NCBI RefSeq assembly: GCF_037893185.1
Contig: NZ_CP140772.1
Location: 6,014,001-6,078,000, forward strand
Length of the DNA stretch: 64,000 nt
Direction of reading: 5' to 3'
From: Chitinophaga sp. 180180018-3
GTDB lineage: Bacteria; Bacteroidota; Bacteroidia; Chitinophagales; Chitinophagaceae
The notes beneath the pieces are model-generated. The model was not told the DNA's origin, did no database searches, and was given only the letters and a program-made list of their open reading frames with translations. This document shows, one piece after another, positions 26,886-34,788 of this stretch. Position 1 is the stretch's first letter; every line of letters starts with the position of its first letter. Made by a program: the position numbers and the translations under genes.

Positions 26886-27006
26886 TTAAGAATTACGAAT
26901 TAAGAATTAAGAATTAGAGCGAAGACCTTAGCGATTAATAATATAACATCATTAATCGCTAAGGTCTTCGCTCTAATTCTTAATTCTTAATTCTTAATTC
27001 GTAATT
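26884..27006. repeat. Long palindrome E1 (3' of pyrF and of the YciI gene)
   Basis: Arms of about 50-57 bp surround a short AT-rich centre. Each arm carries a core (AGAGCGAAGACCTTAGCG on the left) and about four 7-bp units of AATTAAG/AATTACG. The left and right arms are perfectly complementary through the core and the first three units. The outer right arm overlaps the last codons (KITN) and stop of pyrF. It sits between convergent genes and could act as a bidirectional terminator. Confidence 0.85.
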
Positions 27007-27815
27007 TTCTCACTGAGCAGATATCCAGCCATTTCCAACTGATACTTCTGCGCCACTTTTCTCGCATCTGCAGCAAAGTCTTCGCCATTACCTGCGTAAA
27101 TAACAGCGCGACTGGCATTCACCAACAGGCCGCAATCCTTATTCATAGCCTGTGTGGAAATCTCTTCCAGGCTGCCTCCCTGCGCACCAACACCAGGTAC
27201 AAGGAAGAAATGATCCGGCACCAGCTTACGGATATTGGCCAGCTGTTCGGATTGAGTGGCGCCTACCACAAACATCAGGTTATCTGGTGTACCCCACTCC
27301 ATACCGGCTTTCAGCACTTTCTCGTATAAGTACTCATCACCGATTTGTTGCAGCTGAAAATCCTGGCTGCCTTCATTGGAAGTAAGTCCGAGCATGATGG
27401 CCCATTTCTCAGAAAACTGCAAAAAAGGCTCCACACTGTCCTTACCCATGTAAGGCGCCACGGTTACAGCATCAAAATGATAAGTTTCAAAAAATGTTTT
27501 TGCGTACTGTGTAGAGGTGTTGCCTATATCCCCGCGCTTTGCATCTGCAATAGTAAAAATGCCGGAGGGAATATATTCTACTGTACGTTGTAAGCTTTCC
27601 CAGCCCCGAATACCCATGCATTCGTAAAAGGCCGTATTGATCTTATAAGCTACGCAAAGATCCTTTGTAGCGTCGATAATCGCCTTGTTAAAGGCAAACA
27701 CCGGATCTGCATGAGAAAGCAGGTGCTTAGGGATCTTCTGCAGGTCTGTATCCAGCCCTATGCAGAGATACGACTGCTTTTCCCTGATCAGATTCACCAA
27801 TTCCTGTCGATTCAT
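26994..27815 (-). CDS. pyrF: Orotidine 5'-phosphate decarboxylase (type 2)
   Basis: A 273-aa TIM-barrel enzyme of the longer type 2 PyrF group. It converts OMP to UMP, the last step of de novo pyrimidine synthesis. Motifs are CIGLDTDLQKIP (about 18-29), AYKINTAFYE (about 56-65) and the catalytic DAKRGDIGNT (91-100, Asp91 and Lys93). VTVAPYMGKDS and the phosphate-binding VPGVGAQGGSLEE follow. The last four codons and stop (KITN) lie inside palindrome E1, so the natural C-terminus was probably replaced by the repeat. Palindrome E2 lies upstream of its start. Confidence 0.95.
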   Translation of the reverse strand: MNRQELVNLIREKQSYLCIGLDTDLQKIPKHLLSHADPVFAFNKAIIDATKDLCVAYKINTAFYECMGIRGWESLQRTVEYIPSGIFTIADAKRGDIGNTSTQYAKTFFETYHFDAVTVAPYMGKDSVEPFLQFSEKWAIMLGLTSNEGSQDFQLQQIGDEYLYEKVLKAGMEWGTPDNLMFVVGATQSEQLANIRKLVPDHFFLVPGVGAQGGSLEEISTQAMNKDCGLLVNASRAVIYAGNGEDFAADARKVAQKYQLEMAGYLLSEKITN

Positions 27816-27891
27816 AGTTGGTTAATTTGGGGCGCAAAGTTAAGTAAAACTTAAGCATAGATGCGCGGCTTTGAACATATTATGGTCAGTA

Positions 27892-27998
27892 AATTACGAA
27901 TTAAGAATTACGAATTACGGATTAACGCGAAGATTTTAGCGAATAGTCATACAATCGCTAAAATCTTCGCGTTAATCCGTAATTCGTAATTCGTAATT
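27892..27998. repeat. Long palindrome E2 (between mrp and pyrF)
   Basis: Left arm core AACGCGAAGATTTTAGCG and its exact complement on the right enclose about 13-15 nt. Outer parts are AATTACG/AATTAAG heptamers. The arms pair over about 43 bp or more. Compared with E1, the core pairs differ but remain complementary (CCTT/AAGG versus TTTT/AAAA). Confidence 0.85.
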
Positions 27999-28000
27999 CT

Positions 28001-29098
28001 CTAAACAATGATATCCACAATCTTCGTTGGCGCTATATTCGCATTGCGCATCGCGATACTTCTTGCAGCGGCTCCGGCTATATCCAGGAATGCCTTACGG
28101 GTAACTTTGTCGTCGCCAATCATGGCTGGCAATCCGCTATCGCCGCCTTCGCGTATACCCTGTACCAGCGGAATCTGTCCGAGGAAAGGTATTTCCATCT
28201 CTTCTGCAAGCCGACGGCCACCATCTTTACCAAAAATGTAATATTTATTTTCCGGAAGCTCAGCAGGTGTGAAATAAGCCATATTTTCCACCAAACCCAG
28301 AATCGGTACATTGATCTGCTGTCCCTGGAACATGGCAATTCCTTTCCGGGCATCAGCCAGCGCCACATCCTGTGGCGTAGTCACAATTACTGCCCCTGTT
28401 ACCGGCACAGTCTGCACTAATGTCAGGTGAATATCACCGGTTCCCGGAGGCATATCGATGATCAGGTAATCCAACTCATCCCAGTACACATCCGTGATAA
28501 ACTGGCGTAATGCACTGCTCGCCATCGGTCCGCGCCAAACTACTGCCTGCCGCTCATCAATCAGCAATCCGATCGACATCACCTTAATACCGAACTTTTC
28601 AATAGGCTGTATCATGCCCTTTCCATCTACATTTACCATCAACGGGCGCTCTCCCCTGATACCGAACATAATGGGAGCCGACGGGCCGTAAATATCAGCA
28701 TCCATCAGACCAACCCGGGCACCATCCCGGCCCAATGCCAGCGCCAGATTAGCTGCTATGGTCGATTTTCCTACCCCTCCCTTACCGGAGGCTACCACGA
28801 TGATATTCTTTACTTTCGACAGTATTCCCTGCGCTCCTGCTCTTTTGGTATTCACATTGGCGGTCATGATTACTTCCACCTCTGCCTCTTTGCTCACTAT
28901 CATGTGAATGGCATTCACACAGGCATTCCGGATCAGGTCCTTCAGCGGACAAGCCGGTGTGGTAAGTATTACGGTAAATTTTACTTTGTTGCCGTCGATC
29001 TCTATATCTTTTACCATGTTCAACGTCACCAGATCCTTCCCCAGATCCGGCTCTTCTACGTTGCTCAGGGCCTTTAAAACCTGCTCTTTCGTGATCAT
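28001..29098 (-). CDS. Mrp/NBP35-type Fe-S carrier ATPase
   Basis: A 365-aa protein. An N-terminal MIP18-like domain (about 1-80, with TTPACPLKD) is followed by a P-loop ATPase: deviant Walker A VASGKGGVGKST (about 102-113), MDADIYGPSAP and the Walker B/switch DYLIIDMPPGTGD. Mrp proteins help assemble or deliver Fe-S clusters. The CxxC pair of E. coli ApbC is not present: the matching stretch reads ENMAYFTPAELPENKYYIFG. This form appears usual in Bacteroidota, from memory. The stop codon is just outside palindrome E2. Confidence 0.9.
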   Translation of the reverse strand: MITKEQVLKALSNVEEPDLGKDLVTLNMVKDIEIDGNKVKFTVILTTPACPLKDLIRNACVNAIHMIVSKEAEVEVIMTANVNTKRAGAQGILSKVKNIIVVASGKGGVGKSTIAANLALALGRDGARVGLMDADIYGPSAPIMFGIRGERPLMVNVDGKGMIQPIEKFGIKVMSIGLLIDERQAVVWRGPMASSALRQFITDVYWDELDYLIIDMPPGTGDIHLTLVQTVPVTGAVIVTTPQDVALADARKGIAMFQGQQINVPILGLVENMAYFTPAELPENKYYIFGKDGGRRLAEEMEIPFLGQIPLVQGIREGGDSGLPAMIGDDKVTRKAFLDIAGAAARSIAMRNANIAPTKIVDIIV

Positions 29099-29224
29099 AA
29101 ATTGTTGTTAATTTTGAATCCAGGGAACAAAGTTAACCCAATTGGGATTTAATTTACAATTTCTCTGGGCAGGATATGAACTGCATTGGAACACGTAATT
29201 TATTTTTTATATCTTAGGACCGGC

Positions 29225-29890
29225 ATGCATCAGAAAAGATCCTACATACTGTCACTTTTAATCGCTTTCCTTTTATCACCTTTCCTTTTGAAAGCTCAGA
29301 TCTCAGAGTTCAGGGACAGTGTAATACAAATTTCAGGTATCACCATGACGGCCGACAGCCTGAGAGCCGTGCCGGGCGTAAGTATCATCGTAAAAGGTCA
29401 GGGCCGCGGTACTATTTCCAACAGGTCAGGTATATTCTCCATCGTTGTATTCAAAGGCGATACCCTTTCATTTACTGCCATCGGCTTTAAACATAAAAAT
29501 TATCGCGTACCACCGAATATCAAGGGAAATACTTTTTCCATGGTGCAGCTGATGGTGGAAGATACCACCTACCTGCCGGTGACGATCATTAAACCATACC
29601 TGACAAGAGAACAATTCGAACGCGCCTTCGCGGCTATGGACATCCCGGATGATGCCTTTGAGGTAGCGCGGAAAAATACCAACAATGCGCATCTCCGTGC
29701 CCTTGCCAGGGTTACACCTATCGACGGCAGGGAAGGCGTGAACATGTACCTGAACAAACAGGCGCAGAACCTGTACTATGCCGGACAACCGCCTCCACAG
29801 AATATCTTCAACCCGCTCGCATGGGCCCAGTTTATACAGGCCTGGAAGCGAGGCGACTTTAAACGCAAAGACGACTCTTACGGTGAGTAG
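29225..29890 (+). CDS. Secreted carboxypeptidase-regulatory-like (beta-sandwich) protein
   Basis: With the ATG at 29225 the protein has 221 residues and a clear signal peptide (MHQKRSYILSLLIAFLLSPF, then LLKAQ). An upstream in-frame ATG at 29186 would spoil it. A CarboxypepD_reg-like domain follows (SLRAVPGVSIIVKGQGRGTI, FKGDTLSFTAIGFKHKNYRV). The rest is helical and ends with a PPPQNIFNPLAWAQF segment. Such proteins are common in the Bacteroidota envelope; no catalytic site is present. It is divergent from mrp. Confidence 0.8.
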   Translation: MHQKRSYILSLLIAFLLSPFLLKAQISEFRDSVIQISGITMTADSLRAVPGVSIIVKGQGRGTISNRSGIFSIVVFKGDTLSFTAIGFKHKNYRVPPNIKGNTFSMVQLMVEDTTYLPVTIIKPYLTREQFERAFAAMDIPDDAFEVARKNTNNAHLRALARVTPIDGREGVNMYLNKQAQNLYYAGQPPPQNIFNPLAWAQFIQAWKRGDFKRKDDSYGE

Positions 29891-29949
29891 TTCGTAAGCG
29901 GTTATTCTTTAAATTAGTGCCTTATTCATTTCAGACCAATCACTACACC

Positions 29950-30834
29950 ATGCAAAAAATTGCGGTAATTGGTGCCGGTACCATGGGAAATGGTATAGCG
30001 CACGTATTTGCACAACACGGCTACGCCGTTACACTGATCGATGTATCAGCCCAGGCGCTGGAAAAAGCCCTGCAAACCATCAGCAAAAACCTGGAGCGGC
30101 AGGAAGCCAAAGGCACTATCACTGCAGCCGTAAAGGAACAAACGCTCCGCAACATTGCTACCCAAACTGATCTGGCTGCCGGTGTGAAAGATGTTTCGCT
30201 GGTAGTGGAAGCAGCTACGGAAAATGTGGCGCTTAAACTGAAAATATTCCAGGAGCTCGACCAGCATGCCCCTGCGGATGCCATACTGGCTACCAACACC
30301 TCTTCTATTTCCATCACCAAAATTGCTGCTGCCACCAAACGGCCGGATAAAGTGATTGGCATGCACTTTATGAATCCTGTACCAGTGATGAAGCTGGTAG
30401 AGATCATCAATGGATATGCTACCGATCAGGAAGTGACGGCACACATTGTAACGCTCTCCCAGGCACTGGAAAAAGTTCCCTGTGTAGTGAACGATTACCC
30501 GGGCTTTATCGCCAACAGGATACTGATGCCGATGATCAACGAAGCGATCTGTTCTCTGTTTGAAGGAGTGGCCGGCGTATCGGAAATCGATACGGTGATG
30601 AAACTGGGCATGGCACATCCCATGGGGCCCTTACAGCTGGCCGATTTCATCGGACTGGATGTTTGCTTATCGATTTTACAGGTACTGCACGACGGCTTCG
30701 GCAATCCGAAATATGCTCCCTGTCCGTTGCTGGTAAATATGGTTACTGCCGGCTATCTGGGCGTGAAAAGTGGCGAAGGTTTTTATAAGTATACGCCAGG
30801 CAGTAAAGAGTTGGTAGTAAGTAGCAGATTTTAA
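29950..30834 (+). CDS. 3-hydroxyacyl-CoA (3-hydroxybutyryl-CoA) dehydrogenase
   Basis: With the ATG at 29950 the protein is 294 aa, the usual size for 3-hydroxybutyryl-CoA dehydrogenases. The Rossmann motif is KIAVIGAGTMGNGIAHVFAQ. Catalytic regions are VVEAATENVALK, TNTSSISITK, and GMHFMNPVPVMKLVEII (catalytic His), followed by NDYPGFIANRILMPMINEA and HPMGPLQLADFIGLD. It catalyses NAD(P)-linked oxidation of 3-hydroxyacyl-CoA or the reverse. The longer open frame from 29917 adds 11 residues without family likeness. Together with the GcdH-like enzyme it suggests acyl-CoA degradation. Confidence 0.93.
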   Translation: MQKIAVIGAGTMGNGIAHVFAQHGYAVTLIDVSAQALEKALQTISKNLERQEAKGTITAAVKEQTLRNIATQTDLAAGVKDVSLVVEAATENVALKLKIFQELDQHAPADAILATNTSSISITKIAAATKRPDKVIGMHFMNPVPVMKLVEIINGYATDQEVTAHIVTLSQALEKVPCVVNDYPGFIANRILMPMINEAICSLFEGVAGVSEIDTVMKLGMAHPMGPLQLADFIGLDVCLSILQVLHDGFGNPKYAPCPLLVNMVTAGYLGVKSGEGFYKYTPGSKELVVSSRF

Positions 30835-30843
30835 TATTACTGG

Positions 30844-30868
30844 CCCGGAGCGTTGACGGCGCTCCGGG
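30844..30868. terminator. GC-rich hairpin after hydroxyacyl-CoA dehydrogenase
   Basis: A perfect 9-bp stem CCCGGAGCG/CGCTCCGGG with a 7-nt loop begins 10 nt after the stop. No T run follows on either strand, so termination is uncertain. Confidence 0.4.
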
Positions 30869-30971
30869 TTACTGAACTTTCAGGCAATTTCCTGTTAGTG
30901 TTTTTTTTCGGAAGATGACACCGCGGTTATATATCTCCCTAAACAACATACTACAAACAGGTTGTTGTTAA

Positions 30972-31574
30972 TCAGGCCGGCTGTTTCTTTATCTCCAGCC
31001 CATATATATCCTTCAGCCGCAACAGGCAAAGCTCTTCGGCCGATTTCGGAATACCTATTTTCATTTCACAGAATAACTGCAATTCCTGCGATAATACCGT
31101 GCAATTATGTTGTTTTACCACTATCATCACGTCGTTCATGATGGTATAGTCGAAACTCAGATGATAGGTAGATTCTATATTCTTCTGTATAACCGGTATT
31201 AGCTGCAATACCATGGAAGCACTCACTTTGTAGGCATTGATCAGCCCCGGTACTCCCAGTAAACTGCCGCCAAAATACCTCACCACCACTATCAGTACAT
31301 CCGTTAGCTGCTTACTGTCGATCTGCCCCAGGATAGGCTTTCCGGCCGTACCGGAAGGCTCTCCGTCGTCGTTTGCCCGGAACAGGTTACCGCCGGTACC
31401 CAGCCGGTATGCATAGCAATGATGCGTAGCTTTAGGATGCTCTTTCTTTACTTCTCCCAAACACTCTTTTACCTCTTCGGCAGTCTTCACCGGGAAAGCA
31501 TAGGCCAGAAACTTGCTTCCTCTGTCTTTGAACTCTGCTACAGCTGTTTTATCAATTGTAAAGTATACCTCCAT
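30972..31574 (-). CDS. YigZ/IMPACT family protein
   Basis: A 200-aa protein with the UPF0029/IMPACT N-terminal domain (SKFLAYAFPVKTAEEVKECL, HHCYAYRLG, NDDGEPSGTAGKPIL, VVVRYFGGSLLGVPGLINAY) and a small C-terminal domain (about 135-195). Bacterial YigZ has been linked to translation or peptide metabolism; the exact role is open. The ATG at 31574 is preferred over the TTG one codon earlier. It lies 18 nt downstream of ribD on the same strand. Confidence 0.9.
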   Translation of the reverse strand: MEVYFTIDKTAVAEFKDRGSKFLAYAFPVKTAEEVKECLGEVKKEHPKATHHCYAYRLGTGGNLFRANDDGEPSGTAGKPILGQIDSKQLTDVLIVVVRYFGGSLLGVPGLINAYKVSASMVLQLIPVIQKNIESTYHLSFDYTIMNDVMIVVKQHNCTVLSQELQLFCEMKIGIPKSAEELCLLRLKDIYGLEIKKQPA

Positions 31575-31592
31575 CAAAGTAATTTAATTGCG

Positions 31593-32636
31593 TTATGCCT
31601 GATAATAAAAATCTATACGATCGTCATTCACCGCTATCGTATCTTTCAGGGCAACGTTGTTAAGTAATGGTGCCGGTAATCCTTCGGGTAATGTACCCGC
31701 TCCGGTAATCACCCTCGCTTCATCCCACAGGCCTGTTTGTATCAGCTGCTGCAGTACATAACTACCTCCTTCTACCAGTACGCTCTGTATCTGACGCTCA
31801 TACAGGTGCAGCATCAGCTGCGGAAACAGCGGCTCTCTGAAATCGAGCTGCATGGTTTCGGTTAGCCCGTGCGTATCCGTTGCCGCAGCAGTAATAAAGA
31901 TAGTAGGCATGCTGCCATCCCAAACATGATGAGAGCGTGGCACTTTCAGTTCCCGGTCAATGATCAGTCGTACCGGATCTTTTCCGGTCCACAACCGGTT
32001 ATTTAGTCGGGGATTATCTATCATAGCGGTACGGGTTCCTACCATAATACTCACTTCCTCGCTGCGCCATTTATGTACCAGCCGGTCGCTGTACCGGTTG
32101 GAAATCCGCACGGGTGCGCCATCTGCACCAGCCATAAACCCGTTGCGGGTCTGCGCCCATTTCAGTACAATATAAGGCCGTTTCTTCTCATGAAACGTAA
32201 AAAATCGCCGGTTGATGTACCGGCAGGCGGCTTCCAGCACGCCAGTGTGCACTTTTATACCTGCTTTTTCCAGCTTCGCGATGCCTTTGCCGGCTACGGC
32301 TGAAAATGTATCCACACAGCCGATCACTACCTCGGGTATTCCCCGGGAAACGATAAGATCCGCACAGGGAGGCGTTTTCCCGTGATGCGCGCAAGGCTCC
32401 AGGCTCACGTACATGGTAGCTCTGCTAATCAGCGGCTGGTCTGCTTCTGCAACGCTGTTCACACAATTCACTTCCGCATGCGCCTGGCCGTACTGCTGGT
32501 GGTAGCCCTCTCCTATGATACGCCCCTGATGTACCAGCACGGCGCCTACCATCGGGTTGGGCGCAACGCGGCCCGCCCCCATGGCCGCCAGCTCCAGGCA
32601 GCGCTGCATAAAAAATTCATTGGATGTACTATTCAT
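31593..32636 (-). CDS. ribD: Bifunctional riboflavin biosynthesis protein RibD
   Basis: A 347-aa two-domain enzyme. The N-terminal deaminase (about 1-145) has zinc ligands in HAEVNCVN and the EPCAHHGKTPPCADL motif. The C-terminal reductase (about 150-345) has RPYIVLKWAQTRNGF, MVGTRTAMIDNPRLNNR and LVEGGSYVLQQL. It deaminates and reduces the pyrimidine intermediate in riboflavin synthesis. It starts with ATG, divergent from prmC. Confidence 0.95.
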   Translation of the reverse strand: MNSTSNEFFMQRCLELAAMGAGRVAPNPMVGAVLVHQGRIIGEGYHQQYGQAHAEVNCVNSVAEADQPLISRATMYVSLEPCAHHGKTPPCADLIVSRGIPEVVIGCVDTFSAVAGKGIAKLEKAGIKVHTGVLEAACRYINRRFFTFHEKKRPYIVLKWAQTRNGFMAGADGAPVRISNRYSDRLVHKWRSEEVSIMVGTRTAMIDNPRLNNRLWTGKDPVRLIIDRELKVPRSHHVWDGSMPTIFITAAATDTHGLTETMQLDFREPLFPQLMLHLYERQIQSVLVEGGSYVLQQLIQTGLWDEARVITGAGTLPEGLPAPLLNNVALKDTIAVNDDRIDFYYQA

Positions 32637-32742
32637 AATCGCCGGCGAAGTAATATTTTTGCAAATGTATCGTTTTTAGCCAATGGGATATGCGCCTTCC
32701 CTGTGTTTGCTTTTTCCCTGTTATTCTTTAAACTGTGATTAA

Positions 32743-33606
32743 TTGACTATACAAACTGCCTTTACCTATATTACAGGTACCATCAGCGAGCTGTATGATG
32801 AGCGGGAAGCCGCCGGCATAGCGCATATCGTCATGGAATACCTGACCGGCATGAACAAACTGGACCGGCTTGTACACAAAACCCGGCTGCTCAGCCCCGA
32901 TCAGAATGAACGGCTGAAACTAGCCATAGAAGCGCTTCAACGTCATGAGCCGGTGCAGTATATCACCGGTACCAGCTGGTTTTACGGCATGGAGCTACTC
33001 GTCAATAAACAGGTGCTGATTCCACGTCCCGAAACCGAAGAGCTGGTGGAATGGATGGTACAGGACGCCCGGCACCGGCATCACCTGCACCTGCTGGATG
33101 TTGGCACTGGCAGTGGATGTATACCACTGGCCCTGAAAAAATCGCTCCCCGATGCTGCAGTTACCGGGGTGGATGTCAGCGAAGGAGCCCTGGAAGTAGC
33201 GCGCAGCAACAGTTCCCGGCAGCGGCTGGAGGTAGACTTCCTTCAAATAGACGCCTTAAACCCGCAACAGCTGGCCACCCTGCCTGAATTCGACATGATT
33301 GTCAGCAATCCGCCTTATATCCGGCAAAGCGAGCAAGCCGCCATGCAACAATCCGTATGGGGCTATGAGCCTTCCCTGGCGCTTTTTGTACCCGATAATG
33401 ATCCGCTTCTTTTCTATCGCCATATATCCCATATGGCCCTTACCAAACTAAATCCCAACGGTGCCCTATACTTCGAAATCAACGAAGCACTGGGCAATGA
33501 AGTAATCGCCATGATGAAAGACACCGGTTTCAGCGACCTTACGCTGAAGCAGGATATGTTCGGGAAAGACAGGATGGTGAGAGGAAGAATTACTTATGCG
33601 CCGTAG
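32743..33606 (+). CDS. prmC: Peptide chain release factor N5-glutamine methyltransferase
   Basis: A 287-aa SAM-dependent enzyme that methylates the GGQ glutamine of release factors. The helical N-domain (about 1-75) is followed by a Rossmann methyltransferase with LLDVGTGSGCIPLALKK (about 120-136), GVDVSEGALEVA and the catalytic VSNPPYIR (about 187-194). The start is TTG at 32743, since no ATG fits and the N-terminus then matches family length. Its 3' end overlaps the convergent exbD gene by 17 bp, so the two coding regions share their stop-codon area. Confidence 0.93.
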   Translation: MTIQTAFTYITGTISELYDEREAAGIAHIVMEYLTGMNKLDRLVHKTRLLSPDQNERLKLAIEALQRHEPVQYITGTSWFYGMELLVNKQVLIPRPETEELVEWMVQDARHRHHLHLLDVGTGSGCIPLALKKSLPDAAVTGVDVSEGALEVARSNSSRQRLEVDFLQIDALNPQQLATLPEFDMIVSNPPYIRQSEQAAMQQSVWGYEPSLALFVPDNDPLLFYRHISHMALTKLNPNGALYFEINEALGNEVIAMMKDTGFSDLTLKQDMFGKDRMVRGRITYAP

Positions 33607-33985
33607 CCAGTACCACCTTCGCTCCCATTTCCCTCGCTACTTCCATAACATTCACCACATCCTCTACGGGAACGGATTTTTCGGCGTTGATGACAATGGT
33701 AGGATCGATCTTTTCATTGGCAACAGATGGCGCCAATGCCTGTTTCAGGTGATCAAACGATACTTTGTTAGTACCAACAAAGAATTCGCGTTTATCATTG
33801 ATACTGACTACCACCGTTTGTTTGGCTTTGGTGTTGCTCTTTGCCTTGGGCAACATCAGCTTGATTACATTCGGATTAGCCAATGTGGAAACAATAAGGA
33901 AGAACAACAGCAGAATGAACAGGATATCATTCAGTGCAGAGTTGTGCATTTCCACCTGTCTCTTATTTCGTCTGCTTAGATTCAT
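33590..33985 (-). CDS. ExbD/TolR family proton-channel subunit
   Basis: A 131-aa protein with a short cytoplasmic N-terminus and one membrane helix (DILFILLLFFLIVSTLAN, about 20-37) that holds the conserved Asp20 at its start. A periplasmic domain (about 45-128) contains VVVSINDKREFFVGT. It works with the ExbB-like protein encoded just upstream (11-nt gap) to pass proton-motive force to TonB-type transporters or Tol. No tonB gene is in the window. The 3' end overlaps prmC by 17 bp. Confidence 0.9.
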   Translation of the reverse strand: MNLSRRNKRQVEMHNSALNDILFILLLFFLIVSTLANPNVIKLMLPKAKSNTKAKQTVVVSINDKREFFVGTNKVSFDHLKQALAPSVANEKIDPTIVINAEKSVPVEDVVNVMEVAREMGAKVVLATAHK

Positions 33986-33996
33986 GTCCTGCTGTT

Positions 33997-34713
33997 TTAC
34001 TTGGTTGGTTCCTGCAATATGTCGATAAACTCTGCAGAAGCGCCTTCCATCTTATTTACCACCTTATCGATCTGCGCATTCAGATAGCTGTATCCGATAA
34101 ATGCCACAATACCGATAATTAACCCGGATGCAGAGGTAATCATTTTCACATAGATACCACCGGCAATGGTGCCCAGTGTAATATCTGAGGTGATGGAGAT
34201 GTTAAAAAACGTCTGAATCATACCTGCAATCGTACCCAGGAACCCGAACATAGGCGCTATACCTGCGATAATGGAAAGGATCACCAGGTTCTTTTCCATG
34301 CCATAGATCTCCAGCTTGCCTACATTCTCCATGGATTTCTCAATATTCTCAATCGGCTTTCCGATACGCTGGATCCCCTTTTCGATCATACGGGCAATAG
34401 GCCCGGCTGTATTCTTTGCAAGAGAGCGTGCTGCCTGCATATTACCACCAGTAATCTGATCACGGATCATGGGCATAAAGTTATCAGGCAGTTTGCCGGC
34501 TTTGCCAATAGTGATAGCTCTCTCCACAAATACATAAACAGCTACCAGTGAAAGGATACCCAATGGGATCATCAGCACACCGCCCTTCATGAGCATATCA
34601 ATCAGGTGGATCTGCGGCGTGGCAGCCGTTCCGGCGGCTACGCCCTGAGCCACTGTATCTGCCTTAGGGCGCAATAAAGAATCCTGTAATAACGTAATTA
34701 AACCTAACAACAT
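33997..34713 (-). CDS. MotA/TolQ/ExbB proton-channel family protein
   Basis: A 238-aa membrane protein with hydrophobic segments at about residues 42-66, 140-165 and 180-210. The conserved signature is ILSIIAGIAPMFGFLGTIAGMIQTF, given here in shortened form as GIAPMFGFLGTIAGM. The start has an N-terminal hydrophobic stretch (MLLGLITLLQDSLL), as is common in Bacteroidota ExbB. It forms the pentameric channel partner of the ExbD encoded downstream. Confidence 0.92.
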   Translation of the reverse strand: MLLGLITLLQDSLLRPKADTVAQGVAAGTAATPQIHLIDMLMKGGVLMIPLGILSLVAVYVFVERAITIGKAGKLPDNFMPMIRDQITGGNMQAARSLAKNTAGPIARMIEKGIQRIGKPIENIEKSMENVGKLEIYGMEKNLVILSIIAGIAPMFGFLGTIAGMIQTFFNISITSDITLGTIAGGIYVKMITSASGLIIGIVAFIGYSYLNAQIDKVVNKMEGASAEFIDILQEPTK

Positions 34714-34788
34714 GAACTATATTTTAACGGGTGCGTAAGTAGATGACACTACTATAAACGGTTAAAGTAATAAAATATTTGAGAAATT

